Positions 1 to 8,404 of a stretch of 59,309 nucleotides of DNA are shown here, one piece after another (the stretch's first letter is position 1; every line of letters begins with the position of its first letter). The stretch covers positions 1 to 59,309 of the IMG/VR virus record IMGVR_UViG_3300024891_000004; one strand, 5' to 3'. This stretch comes from a virus. The position numbers were made by a program, and so were the translations under genes. A model generated the notes under the pieces. The model had not been told where the DNA came from. It made no database searches and worked only from the letters and a program-made list of their open reading frames with translations.

Positions 1-1578
1 CGGCGCTCTGGCTTCCATATCGTAGATACGGCTGGCGGCATCTAACAAATCATCGTGCAACACGAACGGGTAAGCTAGGAACTGCTGCACAAAGTTCAAT
101 GTCAGGTTGTACACCTTGCCGGTATGGTCGCAACGTCTGATCGGTTGCAATATCAGGTAGCCATTGCCTTCTTTCTTGACCTTGGCCTGTGTTGCCGTCA
201 GTTCTTTCGTCTGTGCAATCAGGAAGAAGCGACCGTTGCGGCAATCTGGTTCTAAACGCTGAATGCGGTCATACTTGGCATTAGCGCCATCGTTTGTCCA
301 GGCTAATTCTTTAATGGTGAAGGCATCCTGATCAATTTCCATCTGGCCTTCAAAATACTCAAGGTCGCTGCGCATACCGTAGCGCTCATAACCAACGAAC
401 ACACCCTGCACGCCTTTTTGTGCCATCCATGTGCGGCGTAAAGTACGGATTGCAGTCCAGCGCTCTGCTAAACTCATTTTGTGGTGGTAGCCATCCAGCA
501 GATATTTATTGCGCTGCGCATCAACACCGATAACCGCAATCGCGGTGCTATCACTGGTTTTCTTCTTGCTGGAAGCAGGATCAACCATAATGTAGATATT
601 GAGCGTTTTTGGCCTGACTTCGGCAAAATACAGGTATTCTTTCCTGAACATTGCCTGATCGCCAGCCAGAGGGTTCTGCAGCATTTGAGTGGCAATCGTT
701 GCCGAACCCTGTTTCAGTTTCTTCTCTACCCACGCCTTGACCGTCAGGAATACCGGATTCCCGTCCGGCGTGCCGTCATCGGTAGCAGGATAGATACGCG
801 GTATCAATGCCTTGCGGTCAAGTATCGACTGATAGGTATCACCGAAGCTGTATCGCGTGCCGATGTGCCATGATCGCCCAGGGCTTCCATCTGCCTGCGC
901 TGCACCCAGGTTATCCGACAATTCCCACGCTTCCGTAGTCTTGAACACCTGTTCCGGTGTCGTGACCGATTCGCGCGTCACCACGTCATCATAAACACGC
1001 AGTTTAAAGTGGGCTGACGTAGGCTGACCGTCCACCAAGCCCCATGCTTCCAGTGTGGCCTCTTTCGGGTTGGTCTTACGCTTTACCACTAAACCGGTAT
1101 CATCCGACCATCTTGGCGCTTCCGCTTTCGGGCTTTGCCAGAATATGTCAGAAAACAGGGTTTTTAAATCCTGATTGCCTTCCAGTTCAATCTTGACTTG
1201 GCGCAGGAACTTGATCGAAATGCGCCGCGTGTGACTGAATAACCCGATGGTGATTTCAGGATCTCTAATGATTTCCTGAATGCAACCGGCAAAGGTGATG
1301 ATGGTGGACTTGTAATGCTCACGCGCCCATAAATCCAAGTAGCCATCTGGGTCGGCTTCCACCTCGCGGCAGCGCAACAATAGCCACGGCTTCCATGCGT
1401 CCTTGCGGTGCAATACCTTACAAAGCAGGTAAAAGCGGTCATTTGCGCATAACCAACGTCTGCCAGCAATGCCATACTTGCCTTCAATCCACTTGTAAGC
1501 GTTGTTTAACTTGTCCAGCGGTAGTGCATGAATCGCTTGCCTGTATTTATCATCAAGCCCTATTTGCGAATCTTGCAT
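1..1578 (-). CDS. terL: terminase large subunit, 3' end missing
   Basis: ATPase/nuclease motor that packages phage DNA into the prohead. The frame is open from an ATG at 1578 to the window edge (526 codons, no stop). A Walker-A-like AREHYKST lies near residues 83-90, a Walker-B-like VYDD near 198, and RNase H-fold nuclease signatures follow: IMVDPASSK near 330 and HDDLLDA close to the edge. HDDLLDA is normally near the C-terminus, so only a short tail is missing. The start overlaps the preceding gene by 19 nt in another frame and has no strong Shine-Dalgarno. The next gene downstream should be portal, which is found truncated at the opposite edge of the window. Confidence 0.93.
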   Translation of the reverse strand, partial: MQDSQIGLDDKYRQAIHALPLDKLNNAYKWIEGKYGIAGRRWLCANDRFYLLCKVLHRKDAWKPWLLLRCREVEADPDGYLDLWAREHYKSTIITFAGCIQEIIRDPEITIGLFSHTRRISIKFLRQVKIELEGNQDLKTLFSDIFWQSPKAEAPRWSDDTGLVVKRKTNPKEATLEAWGLVDGQPTSAHFKLRVYDDVVTRESVTTPEQVFKTTEAWELSDNLGAAQADGSPGRSWHIGTRYSFGDTYQSILDRKALIPRIYPATDDGTPDGNPVFLTVKAWVEKKLKQGSATIATQMLQNPLAGDQAMFRKEYLYFAEVRPKTLNIYIMVDPASSKKKTSDSTAIAVIGVDAQRNKYLLDGYHHKMSLAERWTAIRTLRRTWMAQKGVQGVFVGYERYGMRSDLEYFEGQMEIDQDAFTIKELAWTNDGANAKYDRIQRLEPDCRNGRFFLIAQTKELTATQAKVKKEGNGYLILQPIRRCDHTGKVYNLTLNFVQQFLAYPFVLHDDLLDAASRIYDMEARAP

Positions 1579-1883
1579 ATCAGGTCTTTTTCCCAATACC
1601 CCTGCTTACCGTCACCGGCATTGGCACTGATCTTGGCCTTATACTTGGCATTCTCGGTCAAGGTCATGGTGTCCAGCAGGGTTGCACGATATAAACCGCT
1701 GCTACTGGTCACATAGGTCATGGTCTTAGGCCATACGTCACCCACCACATTCGCGCCGTCACTATCAACCAAGGTCACGATAACGGTTGCATCATTAATG
1801 GTTGCGCCGGTGGTTTCATTGGTCAAGTCTGACAATTCCAGCACCATATCATTGCCTTTGTATAACGCTGCTAACTCACTCAT
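1560..1883 (-). CDS. small beta-rich virion/tail protein, hypothetical
   Basis: 107 residues, no enzyme motif. The sequence alternates short beta-prone stretches (VIVTLVD, GLYRATL, YKAKISA) and looks like the small Ig-like proteins found among phage tail-fibre and head-completion genes. It overlaps the upstream repeat protein by 4 nt (ATGA) and the downstream terL by 19 nt, so it is translationally embedded in the late operon. Function unknown; the virion role is inferred from position. Confidence 0.8.
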   Translation of the reverse strand: MSELAALYKGNDMVLELSDLTNETTGATINDATVIVTLVDSDGANVVGDVWPKTMTYVTSSSGLYRATLLDTMTLTENAKYKAKISANAGDGKQGYWEKDLICKIRK

Positions 1884-3196
1884 GATGTTGATTTCCTTGT
1901 CGTAGGTGAGCGCGACCTTAATGCGGCGTTGATGCTCGGTTGTCCTTGAACGGTTGGCTTAGTCGTAAATTCATCAAAGCCAACGCTGTTATGTAAATAA
2001 ATCGCGGTTTTATCCAATGCAGGCCATGTGGTCACTGCTTCATAACCAATCGCTGTCTTGAGCAACACCTTACCAAGCAGCATTTCAATCGGCGCTTGTG
2101 GACTATAACCACCGGCGATTGCCGTGCTTGAACCGTATGTGTTGCAGATGGCTTCTGCGACTGATTGCCCGTAAGCGGTTGCATCTGCTATGGCTGAACA
2201 ACGACCGACTGCCTGAATCGTGCCTAATGCGCCTGATACAGAATTTGATGTGCCTTGTGCTGAACCAACGCCATTAAATAATGATTTGCCGGTACTGGTA
2301 GCGGCTGATTCGCCAACTATGACACCAACGGCCTGCTGCACTGACAATCCGGTTGCTGTTGCAGTTGACGTAGCGCTTACTGCACCAACGCTTACACTGG
2401 TACTTTGACCAACACCGCTAACCGTTGACAATCCTGCCGCGCTGCCAACACTGGCAATACTTTCATTGCTGGTCGCGTCTGCGGTGCTAATCCCATCGGC
2501 TGCACCGACTGCCAGGCTATTCGCTTGTCCGGTAGCGCTTACGGTTGATGTTGCACTCGAAGCGCCTACACCAATAAATGCCGCATTACCTACTGCTGCA
2601 CTGGTAGATGATCCGTCTGCCGCACCTACGCTGCTTAACTGTGCATTACCGGTAGCGCTTACAGTGCTGGTGGCGCTACTTACGCCTACACTATTTGCGC
2701 TTGATTTGCTTGTCGCACTGGCGGTTGCTAACCCATCACCACTTGCCACTGATGCGCTATTAGCACTACCAACACCATCAACGGCACTGGTTGCATTAAT
2801 CGAACCTATTGCATTACCGGTTGACTTACCGGTTGCATTGACTGTTGCAGCACCGGTACTTGCACCATCTGCGGTGAATAATGCTGCACCGACTGCGGTA
2901 ACAGTAGCCACACCATCGGAAGCCCCTGCGCCACCACCATTTACTTGCGAATCGCCTTCACCACTAACACTGGCTGTGCCGGATGCAGCACCATCTGCAT
3001 TGAATAAACTTTTACCTACGGCACTAACGCTCGAAGTGCCTGCGTCTGTACCTACGCCATTAAATAGTGCATTACCTGCACCGCTAACGGTAGAACTGCC
3101 AGCACTTGCACCAACGGCATCGGACGTACCTGCACCAGCAACAACGGCTAAGTCAGATAGCGCTGAACCGGATAACGGGGAAAAGCCAAGCGCCAT
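1880..3196 (-). CDS. tandem 20-residue-repeat Gly/Ala/Ser fibre protein
   Basis: 438 residues. After a short N-terminus, residues 27-368 are about 17 tandem copies of a 20-residue unit of the form (A/G/S)VGxxxGxSTVSxxGxxxx; one unit has 22 residues. A unique C-terminal domain of about 70 residues follows (TAIGYEAVTTWPALDKT region). It is almost free of charged and aromatic residues in the repeats. Constant repeat length with conserved Gly and Ser/Thr suggests a beta-solenoid or fibrous shaft, probably a tail fibre or adhesin; this is inference. It sits among LamG-like and other tail-fibre-type genes. Confidence 0.85.
   Translation of the reverse strand: MALGFSPLSGSALSDLAVVAGAGTSDAVGASAGSSTVSGAGNALFNGVGTDAGTSSVSAVGKSLFNADGAASGTASVSGEGDSQVNGGGAGASDGVATVTAVGAALFTADGASTGAATVNATGKSTGNAIGSINATSAVDGVGSANSASVASGDGLATASATSKSSANSVGVSSATSTVSATGNAQLSSVGAADGSSTSAAVGNAAFIGVGASSATSTVSATGQANSLAVGAADGISTADATSNESIASVGSAAGLSTVSGVGQSTSVSVGAVSATSTATATGLSVQQAVGVIVGESAATSTGKSLFNGVGSAQGTSNSVSGALGTIQAVGRCSAIADATAYGQSVAEAICNTYGSSTAIAGGYSPQAPIEMLLGKVLLKTAIGYEAVTTWPALDKTAIYLHNSVGFDEFTTKPTVQGQPSINAALRSRSPTTRKSTS
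2093..3118 (-). repeat. about 17 degenerate 60-bp coding repeats
   Basis: The stretch encodes the 20-residue units of the fibre protein. Units keep a VG...STVS..G register with one 2-residue insertion near residues 87-108. At DNA level the copies are degenerate, sharing short blocks such as the codons for TSTVSATG. The long open frame on the opposite strand here is a by-product of the repeat. Confidence 0.85.
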
Positions 3197-3202
3197 GATT
3201 GA

Positions 3203-3895
3203 TTAGCCGTTAGGGAATGGTAATGTTTGCGTTGATATGGTGCGACCAACTCCGTTTGTAATTCTTAATTCATCAATATAGCCGTTAAATTGAGAGCCTA
3301 TCGCCGAATTATAAACTTCTGCGCCTATGGTCAATATTGGTGAAACATTCGCAGAATAAGCCGTGCTTCCATCATTAACGCTATTAACATACATTCTTAA
3401 CGTTCCGCTGATTCTGGTTATAGCTAAATCAAAAAATGAACCAGTGGTGACAGTTTGAGTTGTACCAGTAACTAAAACGGAATTATTTCCAAATACTGAT
3501 ACTTTCCCCCCTGTAGTTACATAAAATAATAATCCGCTTGCGCCAAAGCCATCACCAAGTGTTAATATCGGCGCAATCGCAGCTAGACTATTAATATACA
3601 CTGATACTTCTATGGCAAAGTCACCTGCAATGCCGCTAGACAATGTAGCTGTTAGCCTATCACCAGCTCCATCAAATAATCCGCTCGAACCACCAAATTT
3701 ACTTTGCGCCGTGCTGATTTGAGCATTGCCAACGGCTGTGACTGTTCTTGGTGATGGGCTGTTATCCATGAAAGTAGTGCTGCCACTTGATCCATCCATG
3801 TGCAACAAAAGACTAACAAAGTTATAATATTGGTCTTTAACACCATATATAATTCTATTGGTGTACTTTTTTTCGCTATAAAACTGCGATGACAT
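3203..3895 (-). CDS. LamG/concanavalin-A-like tail protein
   Basis: 230 residues with a laminin-G-like jelly-roll fold typical of phage receptor-binding or fibre proteins. Hallmarks are VSLLLHMDGSSGSTTF near the start, SKFGGSSGLFDGAGDRL in the middle, and YIDELRITNGVGR near the C-terminus. Such domains bind carbohydrates or form trimer tips. It abuts the next gene downstream (stop 3203, next start 3196) and overlaps the upstream gene by a base. Carbohydrate binding is inferred from the family. Confidence 0.88.
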   Translation of the reverse strand: MSSQFYSEKKYTNRIIYGVKDQYYNFVSLLLHMDGSSGSTTFMDNSPSPRTVTAVGNAQISTAQSKFGGSSGLFDGAGDRLTATLSSGIAGDFAIEVSVYINSLAAIAPILTLGDGFGASGLLFYVTTGGKVSVFGNNSVLVTGTTQTVTTGSFFDLAITRISGTLRMYVNSVNDGSTAYSANVSPILTIGAEVYNSAIGSQFNGYIDELRITNGVGRTISTQTLPFPNG

Positions 3896-4227
3896 TATGT
3901 AATTTCCGTACCAAACGCACTAAATGACATAGAGGCAGAACTTGCATATACGGTGACTACATCAGTAGTTGCCAAGGTAATTCCTAACGTCAGCGCAATA
4001 GAATCATTTGCACCCAACGCCACGTCATAAGCTAAATAATGTTGTGCTGCTAATCCAGCACCAGCCGGACGCACCGCAATTCTGAATGAACCAGCAGATG
4101 CCGCCTGATTGCATACATTCAAGGTACTCAATACTGCAGACGTTGAAGCCGGTACTGTGTACAGTGTTGTTGCTGTCGTTGCAGATGGGTTAGATTGCCC
4201 CAAGACTTTAAGTGTATTGGTGGTCAT
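3895..4227 (-). CDS. small tail/virion protein, hypothetical
   Basis: 110 residues, Ala/Thr/Ser-rich, beta-prone, with the N-terminal LKVLGQSNPSATTATTLYTV and the phrase RIAVRPAGAG. Proteins of this type recur beside phage fibre genes, but I cannot assign a precise function. One-base overlap with the LamG gene and a 1-nt gap to its upstream neighbour support co-translation. Confidence 0.8.
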   Translation of the reverse strand: MTTNTLKVLGQSNPSATTATTLYTVPASTSAVLSTLNVCNQAASAGSFRIAVRPAGAGLAAQHYLAYDVALGANDSIALTLGITLATTDVVTVYASSASMSFSAFGTEIT

Positions 4228-4228
4228 A

Positions 4229-4600
4229 TCAAGCCCCCATTAATAGAAAATGTGCGGAATAGTCAGTCGAGGCAATAGACTTCACTTGCGAGGCCGCTAA
4301 ATCCAGCCACACTTGCTTCGTACCAGCCGCCAAACTCACGGCAGCACCGGCATTGCTTGAAGCTAACACCGTGGTTCTGGTTAAGGTATTTGCACCGGAA
4401 TAAGTACCAAGCCCCACTTCCCAATCACCAGTAGGCGCACCACTGCCATCTACCGCCTGAATCGCGTAGTAGAACGTATCATTCGTGCTACATACAGCAG
4501 AAAAGGCACGAAATCCGGTCGCTGCACCGGCTAATGTCAGCGCACCAGTGCCGGTAGTCGTGCTGGTTTCCTTGACACGATCTGTAACAATCAGTGCCAT
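4229..4600 (-). CDS. phage tail-associated protein (DRVKETSTTTGTG type)
   Basis: 123 residues beginning with ALIVTDRVKETSTTTGTG and containing FYYAIQAVDG and WEVGLGTYSG. This N-terminal signature is common in phage tail-tip or fibre-region proteins of unknown role. No enzymatic motif. It lies directly between a small membrane protein gene and another fibre-region gene. Confidence 0.82.
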   Translation of the reverse strand: MALIVTDRVKETSTTTGTGALTLAGAATGFRAFSAVCSTNDTFYYAIQAVDGSGAPTGDWEVGLGTYSGANTLTRTTVLASSNAGAAVSLAAGTKQVWLDLAASQVKSIASTDYSAHFLLMGA

Positions 4601-4726
4601 TTATAGGTTTCCTAACCGTTTTTTAAGCAACGTGCGTCTTTTCGACTGCATATAATGCGCTACAAGCGATTTAAATAAGATGGTCAATACTATGACACCA
4701 CCCAAAATGGCTAACAAATCGCACAT
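4601..4726 (-). CDS. 41-residue single-span membrane protein
   Basis: Start set at ATG 4726, preceded by GAGGA 8-9 nt upstream; a longer frame exists but would bury the start in the upstream gene. The protein has a hydrophobic segment (LLAILGGVIVLTILF) and then a basic tail (SKRRTLLKKRLG), so it is N-out/C-in or anchored with a cytoplasmic basic tail. The Shine-Dalgarno overlaps the stop of the upstream gene. Role unknown; it could be a small lysis or virion-assembly protein. Confidence 0.7.
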   Translation of the reverse strand: MCDLLAILGGVIVLTILFKSLVAHYMQSKRRTLLKKRLGNL

Positions 4727-4730
4727 TCTG

Positions 4731-5159
4731 TTAATCCTCGGTGATTGCTGTAGCAGTCGTGAGTTGTGGCGTAACGCCGTTGCCGCACACAATATTTGGT
4801 GTCACTGTGCCGGAATACAGCAATACGGTTGCGCCAGATGCGCCGATACCGACACCGAAATGGGTAGCCGTACCTGAACCGCCTGTGCCTGCAGGAAAGC
4901 TAATGGTTGCTGCCGGTGATACACTGTTATTGGTCACTGTCCAGCCGCCGGAAGTACGTGCTACTGCGACACGAGCATAGCTTGTGTAAGTGATCTCGCT
5001 GGTTGCTTGCGTGCCGGTTTCGCCTGGGTCGGCCGTATGTAATGAAACATACAGATTGGTTGCCGGTGTTGTCGTATCGTTCTCGGCAATATCAGCGAAT
5101 GTGGTTGCGTTGAATAACAACAACAATAAAGAGTTTTCGAGCGTATTGCTTTTACTCAT
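4731..5159 (-). CDS. tail-fibre-region protein (ENSLLLLLFNAT type)
   Basis: 142 residues. The N-terminus NTLENSLLLLLFNATTFADI, then LYVSLHTADPGETGTQ and YARVAVARTSGGWTVTN, forms a pattern widespread in phage genomes next to fibre genes. Probably a small structural subunit. It is the first gene after a strong terminator at 5180-5204, so its expression in the late operon would need read-through or its own promoter. Confidence 0.85.
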   Translation of the reverse strand: MSKSNTLENSLLLLLFNATTFADIAENDTTTPATNLYVSLHTADPGETGTQATSEITYTSYARVAVARTSGGWTVTNNSVSPAATISFPAGTGGSGTATHFGVGIGASGATVLLYSGTVTPNIVCGNGVTPQLTTATAITED

Positions 5160-5179
5160 GATGTATTCCTTCGGGGCAT

Positions 5180-5204
5180 AAAAAAAGCCCCTCGAAAGGG
5201 GCTT
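5180..5204 (-). terminator. intrinsic terminator after terS
   Basis: AAGCCCC stem, six-base loop, GGGGCTT stem, followed in the leftward direction by a T-run. It lies between terS and the fibre-region genes and only about 20 nt before the next start codon. Confidence 0.88.
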
Positions 5205-5220
5205 GGTAATTAATGTGTAG

Positions 5221-5925
5221 CTAGTGTTTTAGTGCGGATTGAAATTCATCCCATTCTTTATCTGTGCTTTCAAAAGAATGTTCATTCGGGTTAGGTGTTT
5301 TAGGTTTGTTGCCGTCTTGGGCAAATCCCCAGATACGTTCCTGCATTGCAACGGCACGATCACCGGTTTCCACAAGTTTTTTCAGGCTATCAATGCGTGC
5401 TGCAACACCTATCGTGCGATTAAACAGCTCCAAGCGTTTAGCCTGCCATGAACTTTGTGCTTCTTCACCGCCGGTGCTGTCATCATCTGGGCTATTGAAT
5501 ACGGTTTCTGCTAACTGACTTAATGATGCTTGGTTGTCGGTTACTGTTTCCAGTTCTTCCATCATGGTTTCACATAGCTTCATCAGCCTTGTGGAAAAGC
5601 CACGGTGATTCATTTTTACATCAACGATTGCTAGTGCATTAACCTCGATGATTTGCTTATCAGTTGCCACCTTTTTACTGGCAACCTCACTGGCAACTAA
5701 TTTTTTGGCAACTATGGCAGCAGCCTTAGCCTGAATCTTTGCATTCAGGTCACGTTCCCAACCGTGTTCCTTTACTTTCTTCTGAATAGCTGTGTGAGAT
5801 ACGCCGTGCTTTGTTGCAATCTCGCGCACGGATAACAATCCAGCGCGGTAATCTTCTTCTATCCGTTCCCAATCAATCTTCTTCTTGGCCTGATCTGACT
5901 GAACGCCCGTAGGTAGCTCTTTCAT
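5221..5925 (-). CDS. terS: terminase small subunit
   Basis: 234 residues. The DNA-recognition component of the packaging terminase. Residues about 20-60 (EEDYRAGLLSVREIATKHG, then VSHTAIQKKVKEHGW) form a helix-turn-helix of the small-terminase type; the rest is helical with a central coiled-coil and an acidic C-terminus. Good spacing from the preceding gene. Unusually, it is separated from terL by seven fibre-type genes and a terminator. Confidence 0.85.
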   Translation of the reverse strand: MKELPTGVQSDQAKKKIDWERIEEDYRAGLLSVREIATKHGVSHTAIQKKVKEHGWERDLNAKIQAKAAAIVAKKLVASEVASKKVATDKQIIEVNALAIVDVKMNHRGFSTRLMKLCETMMEELETVTDNQASLSQLAETVFNSPDDDSTGGEEAQSSWQAKRLELFNRTIGVAARIDSLKKLVETGDRAVAMQERIWGFAQDGNKPKTPNPNEHSFESTDKEWDEFQSALKH

Positions 5926-5944
5926 GATGGCACTCCTTATTTAG

Positions 5945-6241
5945 TTATTGCTTGTTACGTTGGTCATCCCGTATGTCACGTAAAAGTTGGTTAGATGCGA
6001 TTAGTTGCGCTTCGACTGCCGCCATGCGTTGCGGCAACAGATTTAAGGCAACCGTTTGTTTCTCTAGCGCCTCAATGCGCAAGTCGGTTTTTGTGGTGAA
6101 GGTAGCTACCCACCAGAGCGATACTGCAGCCTGGCTAATGAATACAATCAGAATAGTCACGGGGATATGCTTATCCAGTACCCATTTACTGTCATCGTGT
6201 TTGCGCCGTTCACCGGTCACGCTTGGATTTGATATGCTCAT
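5945..6241 (-). CDS. single-span membrane protein of the lysis cassette
   Basis: 98 residues. Hydrophilic N-terminus, one membrane segment at about residues 27-46 (IPVTILIVFISQAAVSLWWV), then a coiled coil. The topology fits an inner-membrane spanin-like or hemolysin XhlA-like lysis accessory protein, but the size is short for Rz and no partner lipoprotein is obvious. Assignment to the lysis cassette rests on its neighbours. Confidence 0.75.
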   Translation of the reverse strand: MSISNPSVTGERRKHDDSKWVLDKHIPVTILIVFISQAAVSLWWVATFTTKTDLRIEALEKQTVALNLLPQRMAAVEAQLIASNQLLRDIRDDQRNKQ

Positions 6242-6267
6242 GATGTGCTTTCCATGATTGTTGGTTG

Positions 6268-6855
6268 TTATTTGGCTTTAAATGGAATACCACGCGCTGC
6301 GAACCACCATAAGATGACGGTTGTAGTCATAAAAATAGTCGCTTCCATCAATTGCAGGAAGGCAGTCACCAAGAATTGTGGCTGTGTTAAGAGTTCTGGC
6401 ACGTAATGGAATACTTGCCATGTAATGTAAGAGCAGATCACAGTGAACAGGATCGCCATGTAAAATGTAATCACTGGCCTAGTCATGCCGCGCACGAAAT
6501 CAACCCAGATGAATAACTTGGAGTTTTTGGCCTTGTCGCCGGTAGCGTAACTAGACTTATCAGCTTCGTATGAATCATGTAAGGCGTTGTAACTGGCAAC
6601 GGTAATGTCACGCTCTGCATTCAATCCTGCCAGTGCAAGACCGTTCTTCGCTTCCATTTCCATGAGAACCAGGTCTTTATCGCGTAAAGCCAGTTCGTGC
6701 AGGTTCTTTTCTTTCAGAATCGCTAAATCTAATTCGGCTTGCTTCTTCTGATGATATGCGTCCAAGCCTTTTTGAATCAGGCCACCAAGTACACCAAAAA
6801 GACCGCCGCCGGTTGCCGCGCTTAATAATCCGCCGCCTATGCTAAGTAAGTCCAT
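6268..6855 (-). CDS. putative holin-type membrane protein
   Basis: 195 residues. Gly-rich hydrophobic N-terminus (about 1-30), a long charged helix (35-100), then hydrophobic segments after RGMTRPVITFYMAILFTVI and again near the C-terminus. The RPVITFYM-type segment resembles the three-span holin families found beside phage endolysins. It overlaps the DUF5675-like gene by 14 nt. The holin assignment is inference from topology and context. Confidence 0.72.
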   Translation of the reverse strand: MDLLSIGGGLLSAATGGGLFGVLGGLIQKGLDAYHQKKQAELDLAILKEKNLHELALRDKDLVLMEMEAKNGLALAGLNAERDITVASYNALHDSYEADKSSYATGDKAKNSKLFIWVDFVRGMTRPVITFYMAILFTVICSYITWQVFHYVPELLTQPQFLVTAFLQLMEATIFMTTTVILWWFAARGIPFKAK

Positions 6856-7294
6856 TGCGTTTCACCTCTAATTCAAATGGGCGCTTATTCAGCAGTGCTT
6901 CAAATGCCCGTGTAGCTGGTTTAGATACCATGATGCACTTCTGATTATTCATGCGCCCGACCTGATAGCCGATTAACGGGCAACCAAGTGAGTGTGTGAT
7001 CATGCCTTTTTCTACATCACCGGCAAGGTTGCCACTGTGTAGGCGTATGCCGCCGCGCTTGGGTACGTTCAATATTTCGTAGGTGTAATAGTCGCGCTTG
7101 TATTTGCGGCTAAGTCTTGGTGAACGTGTCCAGCGCACTTGATAGACACCTTCGGGTATGTATGACAGGTTGTTTTTGTTATCGCGCCAGGGTAATTCAA
7201 GGGTGTAAGCCTGCCATTTCAGTTCCGGCACGACTATCACACTCAACGTGCCATCATCGCCGCTAATCTTGGAATCAATGACAACACGGATCAT
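6842..7294 (-). CDS. DUF5675-like protein, candidate cell-wall enzyme
   Basis: 150 residues. The middle contains LHSGN and then THSLGCPLIG, a His...Ser-x-Gly-Cys arrangement also seen in L,D-transpeptidase-like catalytic sites; the family I recognise is DUF5675 of phages. There is no other recognisable endolysin in the window, and it is flanked by membrane proteins, so it may act on peptidoglycan at lysis. Catalysis is an inference; the family has no firm published role that I can cite. Confidence 0.75.
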   Translation of the reverse strand: MIRVVIDSKISGDDGTLSVIVVPELKWQAYTLELPWRDNKNNLSYIPEGVYQVRWTRSPRLSRKYKRDYYTYEILNVPKRGGIRLHSGNLAGDVEKGMITHSLGCPLIGYQVGRMNNQKCIMVSKPATRAFEALLNKRPFELEVKRNGLT

Positions 7295-7296
7295 GG

Positions 7297-7641
7297 TTAG
7301 ATTTCTATGCGCCTAGCACTACCAGGCTTAACATATTTACCAGTCATGGGATCAACTAGAAATACGTTGGCAGGAAATACACTTATATCGCCATCCAGCC
7401 ATTGAACTTCAAGCATATTTTCGTCCTGCTTTTTATAACAACCAATTAATGCCGTGTTGTTGTCTGACCGTTTGGCGAACACTACCCACTGATACTGTTC
7501 TTTAATCTTAGGCAATGTACATTCAACATTGGTAATCGTGATTTTTACATTGTCGTTGTACATATATGACAGGTATTTATGATCTGCACTTGCTACGGTT
7601 GAAACTGCTAATAACATCAAAGCCAGTAATAACTTCTTCAT
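7297..7641 (-). CDS. secreted periplasmic protein with signal peptide
   Basis: 114 residues. Clear signal peptide: basic KK, hydrophobic LLLALMLLAVSTV, and a predicted cut after ASA before Asp. The mature part has two cysteines (VECTL, IGCYKK) that could form a disulfide. It lacks a lipobox. Position in the lysis cassette suggests a periplasmic helper or an inhibitor of lysis or superinfection; no family recognised. Confidence 0.78.
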   Translation of the reverse strand: MKKLLLALMLLAVSTVASADHKYLSYMYNDNVKITITNVECTLPKIKEQYQWVVFAKRSDNNTALIGCYKKQDENMLEVQWLDGDISVFPANVFLVDPMTGKYVKPGSARRIEI

Positions 7642-7670
7642 GATGACCCCCTTTATTTGGGTTAATTAGT

Positions 7671-7901
7671 TCATTCCTTCACACGTTCATTTATGCCGGT
7701 AACTTGGAATGGAAACACCGGTTCATAATCAGGGTTGATTGCAAGCATCACTGTTACAGCAATGTCAAATACGAAAGCATTGCAAGTAAACCACCATTCA
7801 AGCCATGAATATTTGGCTTCAACGTCCATACCTTCACCATCATCTGCATTCAAATAAATAGGGCAAAGAAAGAACCAGCCTTTATGCGTTAATTTGCTCA
7901 T
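7671..7901 (-). CDS. small membrane protein, hypothetical
   Basis: 76 residues. The HKGWFFLCPIYLN motif opens the protein and a hydrophobic segment (NAFVFDIAVTVMLAI) is followed by NPDYEPVFPFQVTG. I recognise this pattern from small phage membrane proteins near lysis genes, but with no known function. It is the first coding gene of the late leftward block after about 460 bp without a convincing gene. Confidence 0.75.
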   Translation of the reverse strand: MSKLTHKGWFFLCPIYLNADDGEGMDVEAKYSWLEWWFTCNAFVFDIAVTVMLAINPDYEPVFPFQVTGINERVKE

Positions 7902-8363
7902 AGTTACCTCGGAGTGATTAAGCCTTTCGCCAATCTAGCGGCCTGACTAGGTAGAATGAGCGACATTCCCACAACTGTTGGCTATCAGCATTGGCGCTCG
8001 CGTACAAGCTGCTGAATTTGGATGATTTAGGCAGTATTTTTATGTGATCTGCCAACACAATGCCTCGAAGGGCATAATCACCGCAGTAGCGGATTGGAAT
8101 ATGTGCTGGTTACAGCGTCCAGCGCACGTTTGGCAATACTTGTCGTGCTGATTAATTAAATTGTGCTGTCGTGTGTAAGGCAAGCTGATTCTGTTAAGTG
8201 TTCGCCAGTCACAAGCTACCATCTGCAATATGCCACCTACGATGTAAGCCAGCTTTCATAGTTCTAAGCGTCAAGCGTTTATGTGCTATGCACTTATACG
8301 GCTGATGACTAACCAACCCCTGCAACGGGTGCGCCGCCAGCGAATCATCATGCGTATAAAAGC
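7902..8363 (-). other. long stretch without a convincing gene; possible late leader
   Basis: About 460 bp between the lysis cassette and a terminator. Only short, unlikely frames are present, including one of 62 codons on the minus strand (8040-8228) with a CQTCAGRC motif but no clear ribosome-binding site. It lies downstream of the Q-like gene and right before the late genes, where lambdoid phages carry the late promoter and leader. I could not identify a convincing promoter or a structured RNA by eye. Confidence 0.4.
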
Positions 8364-8387
8364 AAAAAGCCCCAATTAAGGGGCTTG
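8364..8387 (-). terminator. intrinsic terminator after the 48-residue gene
   Basis: AAGCCCC stem, TTAATT loop, GGGGCTT stem and T-tract leftward. It is nearly identical over about 23 bp to the terminator at 8617-8645, so the small gene between them is bracketed by twin terminators. Confidence 0.85.
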
Positions 8388-8404
8388 ATACAGAAAATAA
8401 CTGC

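Noticed and set aside
2466-3206. 246-codon open frame opposite to the repeat protein
   Set aside because: It is the complement of the Gly/Ala/Ser repeat; composition is Ala/Pro/Leu/Val repeats, there is no ribosome-binding site and it is on the wrong strand for the operon.
8040-8228. 62-codon frame with CQTCAGRC motif
   Set aside because: No ribosome-binding site and no coupling to a neighbour; the motif alone is not enough. The stretch is recorded as having no convincing gene.
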